Positions 7,967 to 15,722 of a stretch of DNA of 64,000 nt are shown piece after piece. A program made the translations under genes and the position numbers. The DNA is taken from the NCBI RefSeq assembly GCF_003386865.1, contig NZ_QTUA01000001.1, forward strand, positions 310,001 through 374,000. The letters are read 5' to 3'. The notes under the pieces were generated by a model. That model was not told the DNA's origin and searched no databases. It saw only the letters and a list, made by a program, of their open reading frames with translations. The DNA comes from Calidifontibacter indicus. Lineage in GTDB: Bacteria; Actinomycetota; Actinomycetes; Actinomycetales; Dermatophilaceae. How positions within the stretch are numbered: the first letter of the stretch is position 1; each line of letters starts with the position of its first letter.

Positions 7967-8202
7967 AGATCAATCAATCTGCACGCAAGCACGGAATCGC
8001 TGACGAAGACATCCTGCACGCGGCAACACACCGCGCTTACGAGAGCGAACCAGACGACGACGTCCCCGCGAAACAATTCGTTCTTGGCTTCGACAGTCAC
8101 GGCCGAATCCTTGAACTCGCCATCGTGACTTTCGACAGCGGCAACCAACTCGTCATCCACGCAATGAAGGCCAGGCGTTCGGTTCTCGGCCTGCTCGACT
8201 AG
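7963..8202 (+). CDS. Putative toxin partner (BrnT/DUF4258-like)
   Basis: A 79-residue protein starting at GTG 7963 inside the stop of the RHH gene. It begins KINQSARKHGIADEDILHA, continues with VLGFDSHGRILELAIV and ends VIHAMKARRSVLGLL. This is the pattern of small alpha/beta proteins in the BrnT/RelE-like toxin group (N-terminal helix, central sheet, final HAMKAR). Antitoxin-first order is the reverse of canonical BrnTA. An RNase function is inferred from family resemblance; catalytic residues are not certain. Confidence 0.55.
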   Translation: MKINQSARKHGIADEDILHAATHRAYESEPDDDVPAKQFVLGFDSHGRILELAIVTFDSGNQLVIHAMKARRSVLGLLD

Positions 8203-8277
8203 CTGCCAGGAAGTGTCCCAGTGCCGAATCCGCTTCCCCTACTGCGGCACGCGAGGCGCGCACTCTCGTCGCCCAGC

Positions 8278-9381
8278 TCAACTTCCCGCCAGCGAAGCAA
8301 GCGCCTCGGCCGCGATCGCCTTGACCACGTCGCGCATCGGGTCGAGCACCCCGTTGACGCTGCTCGTGATCGTGGCGGTGATGTCCGCGTTCGGCCAGCG
8401 GAAGCCCCAACACTCGAAGCCCGGGTCGAACCCGCCGTGCCCGAACCGCAGGACGGCCCGCCCCGAGCCGAGCCGGTCGTGGATGACCCACGCGCCGTAG
8501 CCGTACGCGACGTCGTCCTCGACCTCGGCATGCGGCGCGAGCAGTTCGGCTCGAAGTCCGGGCGCGATCTGATCGCGGTCGTATGCCTCGAGGAAGACCG
8601 CCATGTCGGCCGCGGTCATGTACGCCCCACCGTCCGGACCGCCCACCGGAGGAATGCAGAATACGTTGCGCCGCAGCCCTGTTGAGTGCTCGCCCACTAC
8701 ACCGGACGCGGGTAGGTAGCCCTCGGCGAGGTGCGGCTCGAGGCCGTCGAGCGCCGGGTAACCCGACCCGTGCAGACCCAACGGACGCAGCACGCGCTCC
8801 TCGACCGCTGCTGTGAACGCGAGTCCGGTGAGCTCCTCGACGACCAGCCCAGCAAGGATGAATCCCGTGCTGCTGTAGGCGAATTCGCGGGGCGGTGCCG
8901 GGAACGGCGCGAGGTCGGCGAGCGCCTCGAGCAGCGGGAGGAAGTCACGCGTCGTCCGAAGGTCGTAGATCGGTCGGCCGCCCATCACGGGGGTGAACAG
9001 GTCGGCCTCGCCCTCGTGCTCGTCTTCGCGCAGGTAGTCGGGGATGCCCGAGGTGTGCGACAGCAGATGGGTGAGACGGACGTCGTCGCGCAACCACGGC
9101 AGGTCGACGTCGGCGGGCAGCACCTCCCGCACCGGTGTCTCGAACGTCAGTCGGCCCTCGGCAACCAGCGAAGCGATCGTGACCGCCGTGAACATCTTGC
9201 AGAACGACGCGACCCCGAATCTCGTCTCCTGGGTCACCGGCACGCCGTGGGTTCGGTTGGCCAGCCCGTACGACCCGACCACCCGGTCGGTCCCGCCGGC
9301 CCGGATCACGACCTGCCCGTGGAAGCCGTCGGTTGCAGCCGCCCCGTCCACCGTCTCCTGCGGCCGCGCCCAGATCTCCAT
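8278..9381 (-). CDS. Serine hydrolase, class C beta-lactamase family
   Basis: A 367-residue penicillin-binding-like serine hydrolase. The motifs are in order: ASFCKMF (SxxK nucleophile, about residue 62), EFAYSSTGF (YxS) and RFGHGGFDPGF (the HGG equivalent of KTG). LTHLLSHTSGIPDY is the family's usual helix. I start at ATG 9381 (MEIWARPQE). No signal peptide is visible, so it is probably cytoplasmic and acts as an esterase or D-amino peptidase rather than a true beta-lactamase. Confidence 0.8.
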   Translation of the reverse strand: MEIWARPQETVDGAAATDGFHGQVVIRAGGTDRVVGSYGLANRTHGVPVTQETRFGVASFCKMFTAVTIASLVAEGRLTFETPVREVLPADVDLPWLRDDVRLTHLLSHTSGIPDYLREDEHEGEADLFTPVMGGRPIYDLRTTRDFLPLLEALADLAPFPAPPREFAYSSTGFILAGLVVEELTGLAFTAAVEERVLRPLGLHGSGYPALDGLEPHLAEGYLPASGVVGEHSTGLRRNVFCIPPVGGPDGGAYMTAADMAVFLEAYDRDQIAPGLRAELLAPHAEVEDDVAYGYGAWVIHDRLGSGRAVLRFGHGGFDPGFECWGFRWPNADITATITSSVNGVLDPMRDVVKAIAAEALASLAGS

Positions 9382-9454
9382 ACCCCTAGCGTGACGGCAG
9401 TCGCACCGCGCGGCAATGCGATTTTGCTCGGGCCGCGTGGCGAGCACCCGGTCG

Positions 9455-9919
9455 TCAGGTGAGGCGCGTCGGGCCGTCGTGCTCCACCGCGGTCACGATC
9501 CGCTCGACGAACAACGGCGCCATCGGCGGCAACCGGTCGATCGGGAACCAGCGCACCTCGAGCGACTCGTCGTCGGCGACGTACGGCTCGCCGTCCAGGT
9601 AGGTGCAGCGGAAGGCGTGGTCGAGGTACTGAGCGTGGTCGCCGTTCACGTGGGTGATCGGTGCGCTGACGTCGACCCAGACCAGCGCCTCCACGGAGCA
9701 TCGAATACCCTTCTCCTCCAACGCTTCCCGCACCGCGGCCTCGGCCGGATGTTCGCCCGGGTCGACGATGCCCGTCACCGGCGTCCAGTTGCCGTTGTCC
9801 GAGCGCCGCACGAGCAGCACCTCGGCGTCCTTGAGGATCACCGCCGTCACACCGGGCAGCCACAACGGGTCGTGCCCGATCTTGGCACGCAACTGGACGA
9901 CGAAGTCGGGGATCGGCAT
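9455..9919 (-). CDS. NUDIX hydrolase
   Basis: A 154-residue NUDIX enzyme that cleaves nucleoside-diphosphate derivatives. The box is complete: GIVDPGEHPAEAAVREALEEKGI (G5xE7xREuxEExGu), at about residues 56-78, with metal-binding glutamates. LLVRRSDNGNW precedes it and FRCTYLDGEPY follows. Start ATG 9919 (MPIPDFVVQLRAKIG); this N-terminus is typical of an actinobacterial group annotated only as NUDIX. The substrate is unknown. Confidence 0.85.
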   Translation of the reverse strand: MPIPDFVVQLRAKIGHDPLWLPGVTAVILKDAEVLLVRRSDNGNWTPVTGIVDPGEHPAEAAVREALEEKGIRCSVEALVWVDVSAPITHVNGDHAQYLDHAFRCTYLDGEPYVADDESLEVRWFPIDRLPPMAPLFVERIVTAVEHDGPTRLT

Positions 9920-9948
9920 GGCCCCCACGGTAGGCAAGCCCGCTCGGG

Positions 9949-10070
9949 TCAGTCCGCAACGTCCGCCGCGCTGGTGACGCGATCGGGTGTGAGCCGCACG
10001 AGCAGTTCCCCCGGCACCCCGTTGCGGCCTACCTGGGACCTGGCCGGGCTCCTCACACGGTCCAAGCGGC
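9949..10070 (-). pseudogene. Small coding remnant, perhaps PPOX-like
   Basis: On the minus strand ..RNGVPGELLVRLTPDRVTSAADVAD ends in a stop at 9949-9951. The pattern resembles the tail of pyridoxamine-phosphate-oxidase-like proteins (VRLTPDRVTSW). No start or core domain is present. This is a weak assignment. Confidence 0.3.
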
Positions 10071-10136
10071 CACCGCGCGGTGCCAGAACTAAGCCTGGCC
10101 GACCGCAGGGTTCGAATGGCCTCTGGTCCGCGAGAC

Positions 10137-11147
10137 CTAGTCACTGGGAGACAGGTGCGCGAGGATTAGGTCGCACATTGGGCAAATCTCCCTCGAATCT
10201 GGATCCTGCCTTGGTACGAACCATTTTCCGCAGACAGAACGAAGCGCATCTCCGTCGACCATGCAGTCCACCAACCGCTCGCGATGTGCGTAATGCGCGA
10301 CCGCGCCAGGGACAGACTGACCGGGCAGGTGCGCGGTCGCGTCGGTGTGCGATCCCTCTGCGGACGACTCAGTCGAACTGATCGTGGCCGAGTACGCCCG
10401 CCCCTTGCCCATGTAGGTCGTCTCCCATTGCTGTTCGGTCGGGTCGAGCGCACACAGCATCACGTGCTCAGCCCATTCCAGCTCATCCAATGCCGCGAAG
10501 TTGATAGGCACAACCTCCACGTACACGTCGTACTGGTCGCACCCCGCTGCTTCGGCCATCACCGAAACTCGAGCCAGTGGTTGCCCAAACGCGTCGTCCG
10601 CATTGAACTCTTGAACTTCTCTTGAGCGGAGAGAGGCGGACGCATGAGTCTGGATCCATACGACGAGCTGGGCCTCCCACTGATCAAAACGTGCGTCGTA
10701 GTGAGGGTCGAACGATGCCGCGTCGAGCATCGCCGCTAGGAGCAGGTGATCCTCGTCGCTGGGCAAGAAATGGTCAGCTCCACGAGCCTTTACCTCCGCC
10801 ATGAAGCGCTTGTAGAAGTCGGAACTCTCGCCCATCCTTCGGTAGCCCGCCGCACAAAGCCATGCTTGGCCGTTCTGATCCACGTAGACAGCCCCGCGCC
10901 AGCGAGCGCCGCTCCGAACCTTCCACCACATGGGGTCAGTAAGGCCAGAGATCCCTTCACGCTGCCGCTCGACGGCCGGTACCGGGAAGTCCTCGGCAGC
11001 CTTGCGCACGATTGGATGTTGCAAATCCTCCAGCGGACGCCCCAGCGTCTCAACCCGACTCACAGCCCGCTGATCTTCAACTGAGTCCCAGTCCGTATCC
11101 AGGTCTTCGCGAAGGCAGCGCAGCGTGGGTCGCGCGGGTGTCGTCAT
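10137..11147 (-). CDS. Unknown protein with DUF3039-like zinc tail
   Basis: A 336-residue protein (ATG 11147; a further in-frame ATG lies five codons upstream). Residues 1-240 match no family I know; they are rich in Trp and acidic residues (DPMWWKVRSGARWRGAVYVD, FDQWEAQLVVWIQ). The last ~60 residues, HYAHRERLVDCMVDGDALRSVCG and WFVPRQDP...CPMC, resemble the actinobacterial DUF3039 zinc-ribbon, which normally occurs as a short stand-alone protein. It lies 48 bp after an excisionase-type HTH gene and is probably its operon partner, so a toxin or defence role is possible but unproven. Confidence 0.5.
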   Translation of the reverse strand: MTTPARPTLRCLREDLDTDWDSVEDQRAVSRVETLGRPLEDLQHPIVRKAAEDFPVPAVERQREGISGLTDPMWWKVRSGARWRGAVYVDQNGQAWLCAAGYRRMGESSDFYKRFMAEVKARGADHFLPSDEDHLLLAAMLDAASFDPHYDARFDQWEAQLVVWIQTHASASLRSREVQEFNADDAFGQPLARVSVMAEAAGCDQYDVYVEVVPINFAALDELEWAEHVMLCALDPTEQQWETTYMGKGRAYSATISSTESSAEGSHTDATAHLPGQSVPGAVAHYAHRERLVDCMVDGDALRSVCGKWFVPRQDPDSREICPMCDLILAHLSPSD

Positions 11148-11195
11148 GGCACCAGTATTCAATGAGGTACTGACAACACCATGTCAAGACACGGC

Positions 11196-11621
11196 TCAGG
11201 CCTGTGCCCGGCCCCTCATGGTCACGCTACGGCGCGCGGCCGCACGAGTCCGGCCAGCGTGAGCGAAGCGCTCTGCGACCTGCTTACGCAATCGATCCTG
11301 ACGATCACGGAAGACCTTCAAGTCCCCCAGCGACACGCGCCTGTCACGCCCGACGTTCACGAACGGAAGCTCGCCAGCGTCCATCAGCTTGTAGAGGTGG
11401 GTCCGACTCACGCCAACAAGCTTGGCTGCGGCGGCCGGTGAAACCAGGTCGGCTTCCGACGCAATGACCAGGTCACGTCCGGACTGAACCGTTTCGGCGA
11501 CACTCTCGATGGCACCTCGAAGCTCACTGCCGGCCGGTAGCCGATCGATCATGCTGTCCAGTGCGGCCATGTCAGCGGAGGTGACAGACGATGCCGAGAT
11601 CGTGCGCACGTTGGTTCCCAT
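11196..11621 (-). CDS. Excisionase/antitoxin-type HTH protein
   Basis: A 141-residue protein. The N-terminal ~60 residues form a helical domain (SADMAALDSMIDRLPAGSELRGAIES). The middle, LVSPAAAAKLVGVSRTHLYKLMDAGELPFVNVGRDRRVSLGDL, is a MerR/excisionase-type winged helix that binds DNA. The C-terminus is basic (HAGRTRAAARRS). In actinobacteria this architecture is common as the first gene of toxin-antitoxin operons. Start ATG 11621; there is no strong ribosome site. An inverted repeat just upstream fits autoregulation. Confidence 0.65.
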   Translation of the reverse strand: MGTNVRTISASSVTSADMAALDSMIDRLPAGSELRGAIESVAETVQSGRDLVIASEADLVSPAAAAKLVGVSRTHLYKLMDAGELPFVNVGRDRRVSLGDLKVFRDRQDRLRKQVAERFAHAGRTRAAARRSVTMRGRAQA

Positions 11622-11633
11622 CAATAGTCACAG

Positions 11634-11649
11634 ATGACACACGTGTCAT
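11634..11649. promoter_or_regulatory. Inverted repeat upstream of the HTH gene
   Basis: ATGACAC and GTGTCAT are separated by AC, giving a 16-bp dyad 13 bp before the start codon of the excisionase-type gene. Position and symmetry suit an autorepression operator. Confidence 0.5.
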
Positions 11650-11938
11650 AGATGCAAGAATGATCTTGCCGTATAGAGCCGCTCGCTGTCGACTTGGCAA
11701 CGAAACTGTTACGTCTCACACATCGATGAGCGATGCCCGGTCCGCATGGTCTGAGACGGCCTTCATCTGGACGACGCCGAAGAGGCCGGATCCGCACAGA
11801 CGCTTGGCCAGCAAGCCGACCCCAACCCGCTGCCGCAGGACGTGGACGCTACACGTAGTCTCCGGCGACGCCGTAACCACTGTTGAAGACCGCCGACCGT
11901 ACCGAGGCACGCGGTGGGCGGCCCAATACTGTTGGAGA
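11650..11938. other. Intergenic, no recognisable gene
   Basis: This stretch contains short open frames on both strands but no motif, codon bias or ribosome site that supports a gene. It probably holds the promoters of the HTH gene and of the broken gene to the right. Confidence 0.4.
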
Positions 11939-12353
11939 GTGACACCTGCGGAACTACTCGCAATCGTGCGCGGCTTGCGCCCGCATCAGCCCTTGACCGA
12001 GGCCTACGAAGCGACCAGCCCACTCGGTTCCACCCAGCGCTCGTCCGGAAGCTGGACCAATCAACAGGAACACCTCATCGGCTGGCTGTCCGGACGGACC
12101 CGGTGCTTACGGGAGAGCCGGCATCAGTACGGATGCTGCCGACGTCTACAACCGGTTCCAATGCGCACCCGGGTTGCTCTGGTTGGCAGAGGCCTTAGGT
12201 GAGGACCGACAGGTCATCATCGACGCAATCACCGACGTCAAGAACTCCCCAGGACGCGGCGCAAGCCAGTGCGCCGCGGTCCGCCGCCGCATCCCATGGC
12301 AGCGAATCGCGCACCTCGCAGCCCACGCAACCCGGTCAGCAACGCACACCTAG
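11939..12353 (+). pseudogene. Frameshifted unknown gene
   Basis: A GTG at 11939, close behind GGAG, opens TPAELLAIVRGLRPHQPLTEAYEATSPLG and runs to about 12100. The sense continues in another frame with STDAADVYNRFQCAPGLLWLAEALG and AITDVKNSPGRGASQCAAVRRRIPW to the TAG at 12351. The two parts read as one ~138-residue protein split by one indel near 12090-12102. I do not recognise the family. It is next to, and divergent from, the HTH/DUF3039 pair and converges on the restriction genes. Confidence 0.45.
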
Positions 12354-12404
12354 CCGACAGGTGCTGGACCCGCGCGCAACACCTGCTGGGCAACAACCCG
12401 ACCC

Positions 12405-15400
12405 TCAGGCTCCGTTCGCCCCGTCGATCGCTGTCTCATAGAACGCGTCCGCCAACGCCAGGACAACCCCGGCGATGCCGGGCCCGTCGCTGAAGAAGTA
12501 GTCGGCCATCTTGTTGTGGGCGCCCTGGTTGTCGGCGACGGCTTCGATGACGGCCGCGTGGAAGTCCTGGGATTCGATGAACTGCTTCTTGGAGTTCACC
12601 TGGGTCTGCTGCACGAGGTCGGGGTCATCGAGCAGGCGGTTGACCAGGCCCTGGAGGAACTCCTCGATCTGCGACTGGGCGAACGACTCGGCCCCGAAGA
12701 GGTCGTTCATCCGGTCGATGACGACCTGGAGCGCGACGTACTTCGGTTCCTTCTTCGCTCCGGAGCCGGCCGCGCTAATGCCCTTCAGTTCGCCGTCGCC
12801 GGTCAGTGAGATGTCCACCTTCAGGCCCTTGGTGTGCTTGACCCCGACGAGCACGACGTCGGACAGGTCGACCTCGGCCGACCACGACTCGTCCTTGATG
12901 ACGCGTTCGAGCAGGCGCAGGTAGATGGACAGCATCTCCATGTACGGGTCGCCGTAGTCGACGATCTGGCTCATGAAGTCGTACAACCGGACGTAGGTGG
13001 AGACGTCCTTGCGGAACAGGTCGAGCTCGTTGAGCAGCACCTTGTCGTCGGTTTCGAGTGCCTTCTCGTACCGCTTCGCGAACACGGTTTTCGCCGGCGC
13101 GATCGCAGCGGACAAGGCGTTGTTGCCTTTGCGGAGCACCCACAGTTCTGCCGTCTTGCGGACCTCGTCCTCGCTGTAGATCCCGGCGTGCGTCAGCTTG
13201 TTCGCGAGGTGCACCACGACGTACGGGTCGGTCTCGGTCTCCAGGGTCGCGTTCGTGAAGTACGGCTCGAACGACTCCCGGATGTCATCGGGCTTGTTGA
13301 CGACGTCGATGACGAACGTCTTGCGTTTCTGCTCACCGCCCGCCGTCCGGTGGGTGCGGTTCAGGCGTGACAGGGTCTGGACGGCGGTCACGCCGGCCAG
13401 ACGTTTGTCGACGTACATCGCCGACAACAACGGCTGATCGAACCCGGTCTGGAACTTGTTCGCGACCGTCATGATCTTGTAGGTGTCGCCCTTGAACGCC
13501 GCGGCCAGATCGGTGCCGGCGCCGGGGTTCATGTTGGCCTCGGTGAACTCGTCGTCCTTGGTCGGGGCCGGCCCCCACTCGACTGTCCACACCTCGTTCT
13601 CGTCCATCGTCACCCCACCGGAGAACGCCACCAACGTCCGGTAGTTGTACGAGGGGTCCTGCGCGGCGCGTTTGGCGATGAAGGCGTCGATCGCCTTCTT
13701 GTACTTCACCGCCGACTTGCGCGAGTCGGTCACGACCATCGCCTTCGCTTTGCCCTCGAGCAGGTGCGCCACGTTGGAGTGGAAGTGCTCGACGATGATT
13801 TGCACCTTCTGGCTGATGTTCGTCGGATGCAGCTGCACCCACCGCATCAGCCCCTTGCGTGCCGCGCCTTCCTCGACCTCGCTGTCACCGGACGTCGCGT
13901 TGCCGGCGATCTGCAGGGCGGTGTCGTACGACTGGTACCCCTTGAGCACGTCAAGGATGTACCCCTCCTCGATGGCCTGCTTCATCGAGTACAGGTGGAA
14001 CTCGTGCGGTTTCCCGTCGGCGCCCTTGCGCCCGAACAACTCGAGCGTCTTGTTCTTCGGGGTGGCGGTGAACGCCAGGTAGGAGATGTTCGGTGACTCC
14101 GCCCGTTCGCCCATCTCCGCGGCGAGCACCGACTCGACGTCGACCTGCCCGCCCTCCTCGATGTCCTTGACCTCCTCCGCGGTCAGCACCGCCTTCAGCT
14201 TCGAGGAGACCTGGCCGGACTGGGAGGAGTGCGCCTCGTCAGCGATGACCGCGAACTTCTTGCCCTTCAACGCCGAGTCGGCACGGATCTCACCCAAGGC
14301 GAACGGGAAGGTCTGCACTGTGACAGCGATGATCAACTCGCCGTTCTTCAGTGCCTTGGCCAGCAGGCTCGACTTCGACTTCGCACCCGCTTTGCGCACG
14401 TCCTCGGGGCTGATCGTCGCCACGATCTTCCCGGAACCGTCGATCTGCCGGATCGCATCCTGCAACTGCCCGTCCAGCACCGTGCGGTCGACCACCACGA
14501 TGACCGAGTCGAAAACCTTCTGATCGTCGACATGCAACCGCGCCAACCGGTGCGCGGTCCACGCGATCGTGTTCGTCTTGCCCGAACCCGCCGAATGCTC
14601 GATGAGGTACCGCTGCCCGACCCCCTCCTCCTCGATCGCGGCCGTGACGTTGGTGACTGCCTCCCACTGGTGGAAGCGAGGGAACAGCATCGACGTGCGA
14701 CGGATAGAGGTTCCGGTCGCGACGTCCCACTCCTCCTTAGTCTCCACGATCATCAACCGGCCGATGATGTTCAACCAGGCGTGCTTCTCCCACACCCGCT
14801 CCCACAGATACGCCGTCGCCGACTTCCCATCCGCGGCGGGCGGGTTGCCTGCGCCCTCCTCGTAACCGACGTTGAACGGGAGGAAATGGGTCTTGTCGCC
14901 CTCGAGCTTCGTTGTCATCGCGGCCAGATCGTTCGAGACCGCGAAGTGCACCAACGCTCGGTGCCCGAACGACAGCAGCGGCTCCATCCGCCCGTTGGTC
15001 ATCGGGTTGCGGCTCTTCTTGTACTGGTTGACCGCCTCGTCCAGCGACTGCGTGAAGTCGGTCTTCAGCTCCACCGTCGCGACCGGCAGCCCGTTGACGA
15101 AGAACACCAAGTCGATGCTGCGCTGGTCGGCCGTCGAGAAGTGCACCTGCCGCATCACCCGCACCCGCATCGCTGCGTACTGCTCGACCGTGGTCGCGTT
15201 CAGGGAAGTCTCCGGACGGAACTGCGCCATCTTCAACCGGCCACCACCGATGTACTGGACCCCGCTGCGCAGGATGTTCAACATCCCGCCACCGTGCTCC
15301 AACGGCTTGTCCAACGCCGCGACGAGCACATCGAGGAACTTCGCCTGCGACCCCGCAGCCTTCAACGCCTTCGCGTAGGCGACCGGCTGCGTCTCCTCCA

Positions 15401-15722
15401 GCCAGGTGAACAGGTCGGCCGGGAACAACGCCCGCTCACGGTCGTAGCCGGCATCGTTCTTCGCGTACAACCACCCGTTCGCCTCCAAGTGCGCGCAGAT
15501 CTCCGCCTCGAAGACCACCTCGTTGGCAAGACGGCGCGCACGCGTGGGAGCGTCACCGAACTTCAACAAGGGCCGCCCCTCGAGGTTCATGGATCCTTGG
15601 CTCACGTTGCCGATGTCTATGTACGCGAACTCAAACTCCTCGTCAGTGGACTCTGGGAGCACTGCCGCGTTGACTTCAACGACATACTTCAAACGGGTTC
15701 GCTGCCATGGATGGTGGATCAC
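12405..15722 (-). CDS. hsdR: Type I restriction HsdS'-HsdR fusion
   Basis: One open frame of 1105 residues starting at GTG 15722, which overlaps the hsdM stop in GTGA. Residues 1-66 (WQRTRLKYVVEV, FAYIDIGNVSQG, APTRARRLA) are the start of a type I specificity subunit. From residue 67 (NEVVFEAEICAHLEANGWLYAKND) it is a whole HsdR: nuclease D204...VELK 217-220, Walker A SAGSGKT 377-383, a DEAHSSQ box, AFTATPK, then the helical C-domain to AIDGANGA. All target-recognition domains of HsdS are missing, apparently by an in-frame deletion near 15524. Without another HsdS the complex should not recognise DNA. Confidence 0.85.
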   Translation of the reverse strand: MIHHPWQRTRLKYVVEVNAAVLPESTDEEFEFAYIDIGNVSQGSMNLEGRPLLKFGDAPTRARRLANEVVFEAEICAHLEANGWLYAKNDAGYDRERALFPADLFTWLEETQPVAYAKALKAAGSQAKFLDVLVAALDKPLEHGGGMLNILRSGVQYIGGGRLKMAQFRPETSLNATTVEQYAAMRVRVMRQVHFSTADQRSIDLVFFVNGLPVATVELKTDFTQSLDEAVNQYKKSRNPMTNGRMEPLLSFGHRALVHFAVSNDLAAMTTKLEGDKTHFLPFNVGYEEGAGNPPAADGKSATAYLWERVWEKHAWLNIIGRLMIVETKEEWDVATGTSIRRTSMLFPRFHQWEAVTNVTAAIEEEGVGQRYLIEHSAGSGKTNTIAWTAHRLARLHVDDQKVFDSVIVVVDRTVLDGQLQDAIRQIDGSGKIVATISPEDVRKAGAKSKSSLLAKALKNGELIIAVTVQTFPFALGEIRADSALKGKKFAVIADEAHSSQSGQVSSKLKAVLTAEEVKDIEEGGQVDVESVLAAEMGERAESPNISYLAFTATPKNKTLELFGRKGADGKPHEFHLYSMKQAIEEGYILDVLKGYQSYDTALQIAGNATSGDSEVEEGAARKGLMRWVQLHPTNISQKVQIIVEHFHSNVAHLLEGKAKAMVVTDSRKSAVKYKKAIDAFIAKRAAQDPSYNYRTLVAFSGGVTMDENEVWTVEWGPAPTKDDEFTEANMNPGAGTDLAAAFKGDTYKIMTVANKFQTGFDQPLLSAMYVDKRLAGVTAVQTLSRLNRTHRTAGGEQKRKTFVIDVVNKPDDIRESFEPYFTNATLETETDPYVVVHLANKLTHAGIYSEDEVRKTAELWVLRKGNNALSAAIAPAKTVFAKRYEKALETDDKVLLNELDLFRKDVSTYVRLYDFMSQIVDYGDPYMEMLSIYLRLLERVIKDESWSAEVDLSDVVLVGVKHTKGLKVDISLTGDGELKGISAAGSGAKKEPKYVALQVVIDRMNDLFGAESFAQSQIEEFLQGLVNRLLDDPDLVQQTQVNSKKQFIESQDFHAAVIEAVADNQGAHNKMADYFFSDGPGIAGVVLALADAFYETAIDGANGA

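Noticed and set aside
10100-10135. GGGTTCGAAT, similar to a tRNA T-loop, at the left edge of the defence region
   Set aside because: No acceptor, D or anticodon arm can be paired around it, and a ten-base match is expected by chance. I therefore did not call a tRNA or an attachment site.
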